A DNA stretch of 33,913 nucleotides from CAYWGR01 sp964458015. Lineage in GTDB: Bacteria > Planctomycetota > Planctomycetia > Pirellulales > Thermoguttaceae. Below are positions 32,232 through 33,913 of this stretch, piece by piece. The stretch's first letter is position 1; each line of letters starts with the position of its first letter. The notes beneath the pieces are model-generated. The model was not told the DNA's origin and made no database searches. It worked only from the letters and a program-made list of their open reading frames with translations. The DNA lies in NCBI GenBank assembly GCA_964458015.1, contig CAYWGR010000041.1, positions 1-33,913 on the forward strand, written 5' to 3'. The position numbers and the translations under genes were made by a program.

Positions 32232-32843
32232 TCAACCTGTTCGATACAATCCGTGGGTCTCGATATACATTTCGACCGAGCGGGGAACGCGGTAACGGAT
32301 GCTTTGGGCCGCCTGAATCCGGCGTCGCAATTCGGTCGAACTGATGCCGCACTCGGGCATCTCGACCTGACACCGGCGGATCTCTTCGAGTCGCTCGGGC
32401 TTGACGATCTCGCGCAGGCAATCGAAATCGACCGGCCCGCAACCGGGGCGACAAACCACGACCGGGACGGCCAGCTCGCATACGCGCGGAGCGTTGCGCC
32501 AATGCGGCAAATCGGCGAGCATGTCGGCCCCCAGCAGGAAAAACAGCTCCCGGCTCGGGTCTTCCTCGTAAAAGTGCGTCAACGTATCGACCGTGAAATT
32601 CACGCCGCCGCGGTCCGTCTCGTAGCGACACACCGAAAACGCCGGGTTGCCGGCCGTGGCCAGCTCCAACATTTCGATACGCTGTTCGGCCGACGTCCGC
32701 TCCTGATCCTGCTTGTGCGGCGGCACGGCCGCCGGCAGGAACCACACGGCGTCCAGCCGACACTGCTCGCGGCAGCATTCCGCCAGAAGCAGATGCCCAC
32801 AATGAACCGGATCAAAACTGCCGCCGAAAATTCCGAGTCGCAT
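32232..32843 (-). CDS. nadD: nicotinate-nucleotide adenylyltransferase
   Basis: A 203-aa nucleotidyltransferase that joins nicotinate mononucleotide and ATP to form deamido-NAD, a shared step of NAD synthesis. The signature GIFGGSFDPVHCGHLLLAE contains the HxGH pair, and ISSTELRRRI is the second signature; the end DVEMYIE-type (SVEMYIETHGLY) is also typical. The frame extends upstream, but MRLGIFGG is the family start (ATG 32843), with only a weak GGAA before it. Length is normal. It starts 16 nt after the stop of the broken HNH gene, so it may share that transcript. Confidence 0.95.
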   Translation of the reverse strand: MRLGIFGGSFDPVHCGHLLLAECCREQCRLDAVWFLPAAVPPHKQDQERTSAEQRIEMLELATAGNPAFSVCRYETDRGGVNFTVDTLTHFYEEDPSRELFFLLGADMLADLPHWRNAPRVCELAVPVVVCRPGCGPVDFDCLREIVKPERLEEIRRCQVEMPECGISSTELRRRIQAAQSIRYRVPRSVEMYIETHGLYRTG

Positions 32844-32859
32844 TGGTTCCGTAATATTT

Positions 32860-33245
32860 CTATTGCCCAGAGGCCATTCGCAATTGCAGTCGTTCTTCAG
32901 CATTCAGTTGCATAACCTCAATCGTGACGCGCCCGACGGAAGTTTTGCCGACAATCATTGCACCCCGATGCTCAAAATGCTCCTGCCATAGTTGGTGTCG
33001 AGGGTGAAACAAATCCATCAACTGTCCCGTTTCAGGATCAAACCCTGCCACATTACTTCCTTTGTGCAAATTGCAGTCGATGCAAGCTAAGGCAAGATTA
33101 TCTAGGTCATCGCTGCCGCCGTGTTTTCGTGGAAGAATGTGTTCGACATGCAAGGCAGCCAACGGGGACGGTCCTGATGCAAACCGCAATACTCGCAACG
33201 GAAATTTGCCCGACGGCAAACCTGGTTTCGCGTAGCGACGTTCAT
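32860..33245 (-). pseudogene. HNH endonuclease, frameshifted
   Basis: Reading from the ATG at 33245 gives MNVATRNQVCRRANFRCEYC followed by GLHQDRP, the zinc-binding start of a classic HNH protein. That frame breaks at a C4 run (33164-33167 on the + strand as GGGG). The next frame continues LAALHVEHILPRKHGG, then DNLALACIDCNLHKGSN, the HNH core and second CxxC-like part, to 32860. Adding one C (CCCCC) would restore a 128-aa protein: HQDRPPLAALHVEHIL. So this is a one-base deletion, or a sequencing/assembly error. The start lies 5 nt after the stop of the 86-aa gene, which suggests a two-gene unit. The longer open frame through 33327 is not the native N-terminus. Confidence 0.85.
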
Positions 33246-33250
33246 GCGAG

Positions 33251-33511
33251 TCAACCGTTTTCGAGAAGCTTCTTAGCCTTCGCCTGCAGAATGGCAACAA
33301 ACTTATTGGCCTGAATATATCCTTCATATTCGGCCCGCTCGGATTCGGTCAACTCACCTTCTGTGTTTTTCGAGGCCAATTCCTCGATTCTTGCTCTCAG
33401 CGCGTCATCGCCGCGGTAGGCCGCCAGCGCACGGGCTTGCTCGACGCTGAAAAAATCGAGAATCGGGTCAACCCCCCGATCAAACGCCGTCAAGTCCGCA
33501 ATAGTTGCCAT
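33251..33511 (-). CDS. small helical protein paired with the HNH gene
   Basis: An 86-aa soluble, Ala/Glu-rich helical protein: MATIADLTAFDRGVDP, then ILDFFSVEQARALAAYRGD, ESERAEYEGYIQANKFVAI, and a basic end LQAKAKKLLENG. AGGAG lies 6 nt before the ATG. It ends 5 nt before the HNH start, so the two are almost certainly cotranscribed. Small proteins with LTxxERxEYEGYxxxNxxxxILQxKA are familiar to me from planctomycetes and cyanobacteria beside HNH genes, which suggests a partner (regulator, inhibitor or antitoxin). That last part is inference. Confidence 0.75.
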   Translation of the reverse strand: MATIADLTAFDRGVDPILDFFSVEQARALAAYRGDDALRARIEELASKNTEGELTESERAEYEGYIQANKFVAILQAKAKKLLENG

Positions 33512-33632
33512 GATAGGCTCCTGATATCGTTTACTTTCGATACTGGTATTCTATTCGGTTGTTGTTGCGGTTGGAATAGTGAAAAGTTGAACAACTCGCC
33601 CCCTCAGTTGAATATAAAAACGCGATTCATTC

Positions 33633-33702
33633 CCCCCTAACTATACCAAGTTTGAGATTTTGTGAAACATTCACCACCAAAAGCATTGTGATTTTTAGGG
33701 GG
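33633..33702. other. inverted repeat in the A/T-rich right end
   Basis: CCCCCTA (33633-33639) and TAGGGGG (33696-33702) are exact complements 56 nt apart. Their role is unclear; they could be the remains of a mobile-element end or a leader structure of the short peptide frame. Confidence 0.3.
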
Positions 33703-33740
33703 AGTGGTAAATTCAAGCTGTTCCATGAATGAGAATATCT

Positions 33741-33845
33741 ATGAATAAAAAGATCACAAAAGTCCTCTGTACATCCATCATTACCTTGGCTGCCTTCGAA
33801 ACAGGGTTAAATTTTTCACAGGCAGAAGGTAACCTCGATCAGTAA
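33741..33845 (+). CDS. possible short exported peptide or gene remnant
   Basis: A 34-codon frame, MNKKITKVLCTSIITLAAFE..., too short for most gene finders. The KK start and hydrophobic run look exactly like the front of a signal peptide, then it stops soon after FSQAEGNLDQ. GAGA lies about 7 nt before the ATG. Planctomycete exported proteins often begin this way, so this may be the broken 5' end of such a gene or a chance frame. Low confidence. Confidence 0.25.
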   Translation: MNKKITKVLCTSIITLAAFETGLNFSQAEGNLDQ

Positions 33846-33913
33846 CAACTCGTCTACAATCACTAGTGTCCGAACGTTTTTATAAAACTCACGTGTAAGC
33901 GTTTGCTAATCAA

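Larger units (their letters stand above)
33512..33913. other. A/T-rich right end, mostly without a gene
   Basis: The last 402 bases drop sharply in G+C. They hold an inverted repeat (33633-33639 with 33696-33702), one short possible peptide (33741-33845), and otherwise no supported gene. A gene may continue outside the window. Confidence 0.5.

Noticed and set aside
32860..33327. 155-codon uninterrupted frame taken as the intact HNH protein
   Set aside because: Its N-terminus lacks the CEYC zinc half, which lies in the neighbouring frame; the open frame is produced by the frameshift.
1..33913. tRNA or rRNA genes
   Set aside because: I saw no cloverleaf with a T-loop/acceptor match and no rRNA-like segment by eye; a tRNAscan run would be decisive.

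Overview
This window looks like chromosomal DNA of a planctomycete, most likely of the Pirellulales kind. That is an inference from gene content and style: high-G+C coding with short gaps, tandem secreted proteins of unknown function, a very long K/Q/G/D-rich membrane protein, a short-type phosphatidylserine decarboxylase next to pssA, and abundant small palindromic intergenic repeats. No rRNA, tRNA, CRISPR array or recognisable IS transposase was seen. Most of the window is housekeeping DNA with one short accessory stretch.

Left part (1-7.8 kb, mostly + strand): two tandem paralogous secreted proteins (228-1937, 1977-3656), a strong intrinsic terminator whose upstream edge overlaps a near-consensus promoter, lysA (3802-5055), a secreted protein of unknown function, and an M48/CAAX-type membrane metalloprotease. 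A small gene on the - strand overlaps the protease tail to tail.

7.9-13.4 kb (- strand): psd, pssA, ribE and rsmA form a likely operon for phosphatidylethanolamine synthesis, riboflavin synthesis and 16S rRNA dimethylation. Three copies of a palindromic repeat lie just past its 3' end. Upstream of psd a 654-bp gap holds two inverted copies of a composite hairpin element of roughly 105-110 nt plus a second repeat type. A low-complexity lipoprotein gene follows.

13.9-19.1 kb: a quinone oxidoreductase (+), then an MFS transporter, a PAS-PAS histidine kinase and a nucleoside hydrolase (-).

19.3-22.2 kb: a visibly more A/T-rich accessory stretch, all on the - strand, with four small unrecognised or membrane proteins around a DUF1016/YhcG-type PD-(D/E)XK nuclease.

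22.2-33.9 kb: the 1226-aa K/Q-rich membrane protein, a HIT protein, hemD (+) overlapping nnrE (-) at their tails, an FmdB-type zinc ribbon (+), and an operon of fused indolepyruvate oxidoreductase (iorA-iorB), phenylacetate-CoA ligase and a double-ACT protein that points to aryl-pyruvate/aryl-acetate metabolism. Next come nadD, a frameshifted HNH endonuclease with its small upstream partner, and an A/T-rich right end.

The observations most worth a second look are the IorA-IorB fusion, which has a repeat-like linker where the ferredoxin domain should be; the HNH/small-protein pair with a one-base lesion; the promoter-terminator overlap at lysA; and the mirrored composite hairpin element at 11.8-12.0 kb. 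No wholly new multi-gene system could be demonstrated from the sequence alone.
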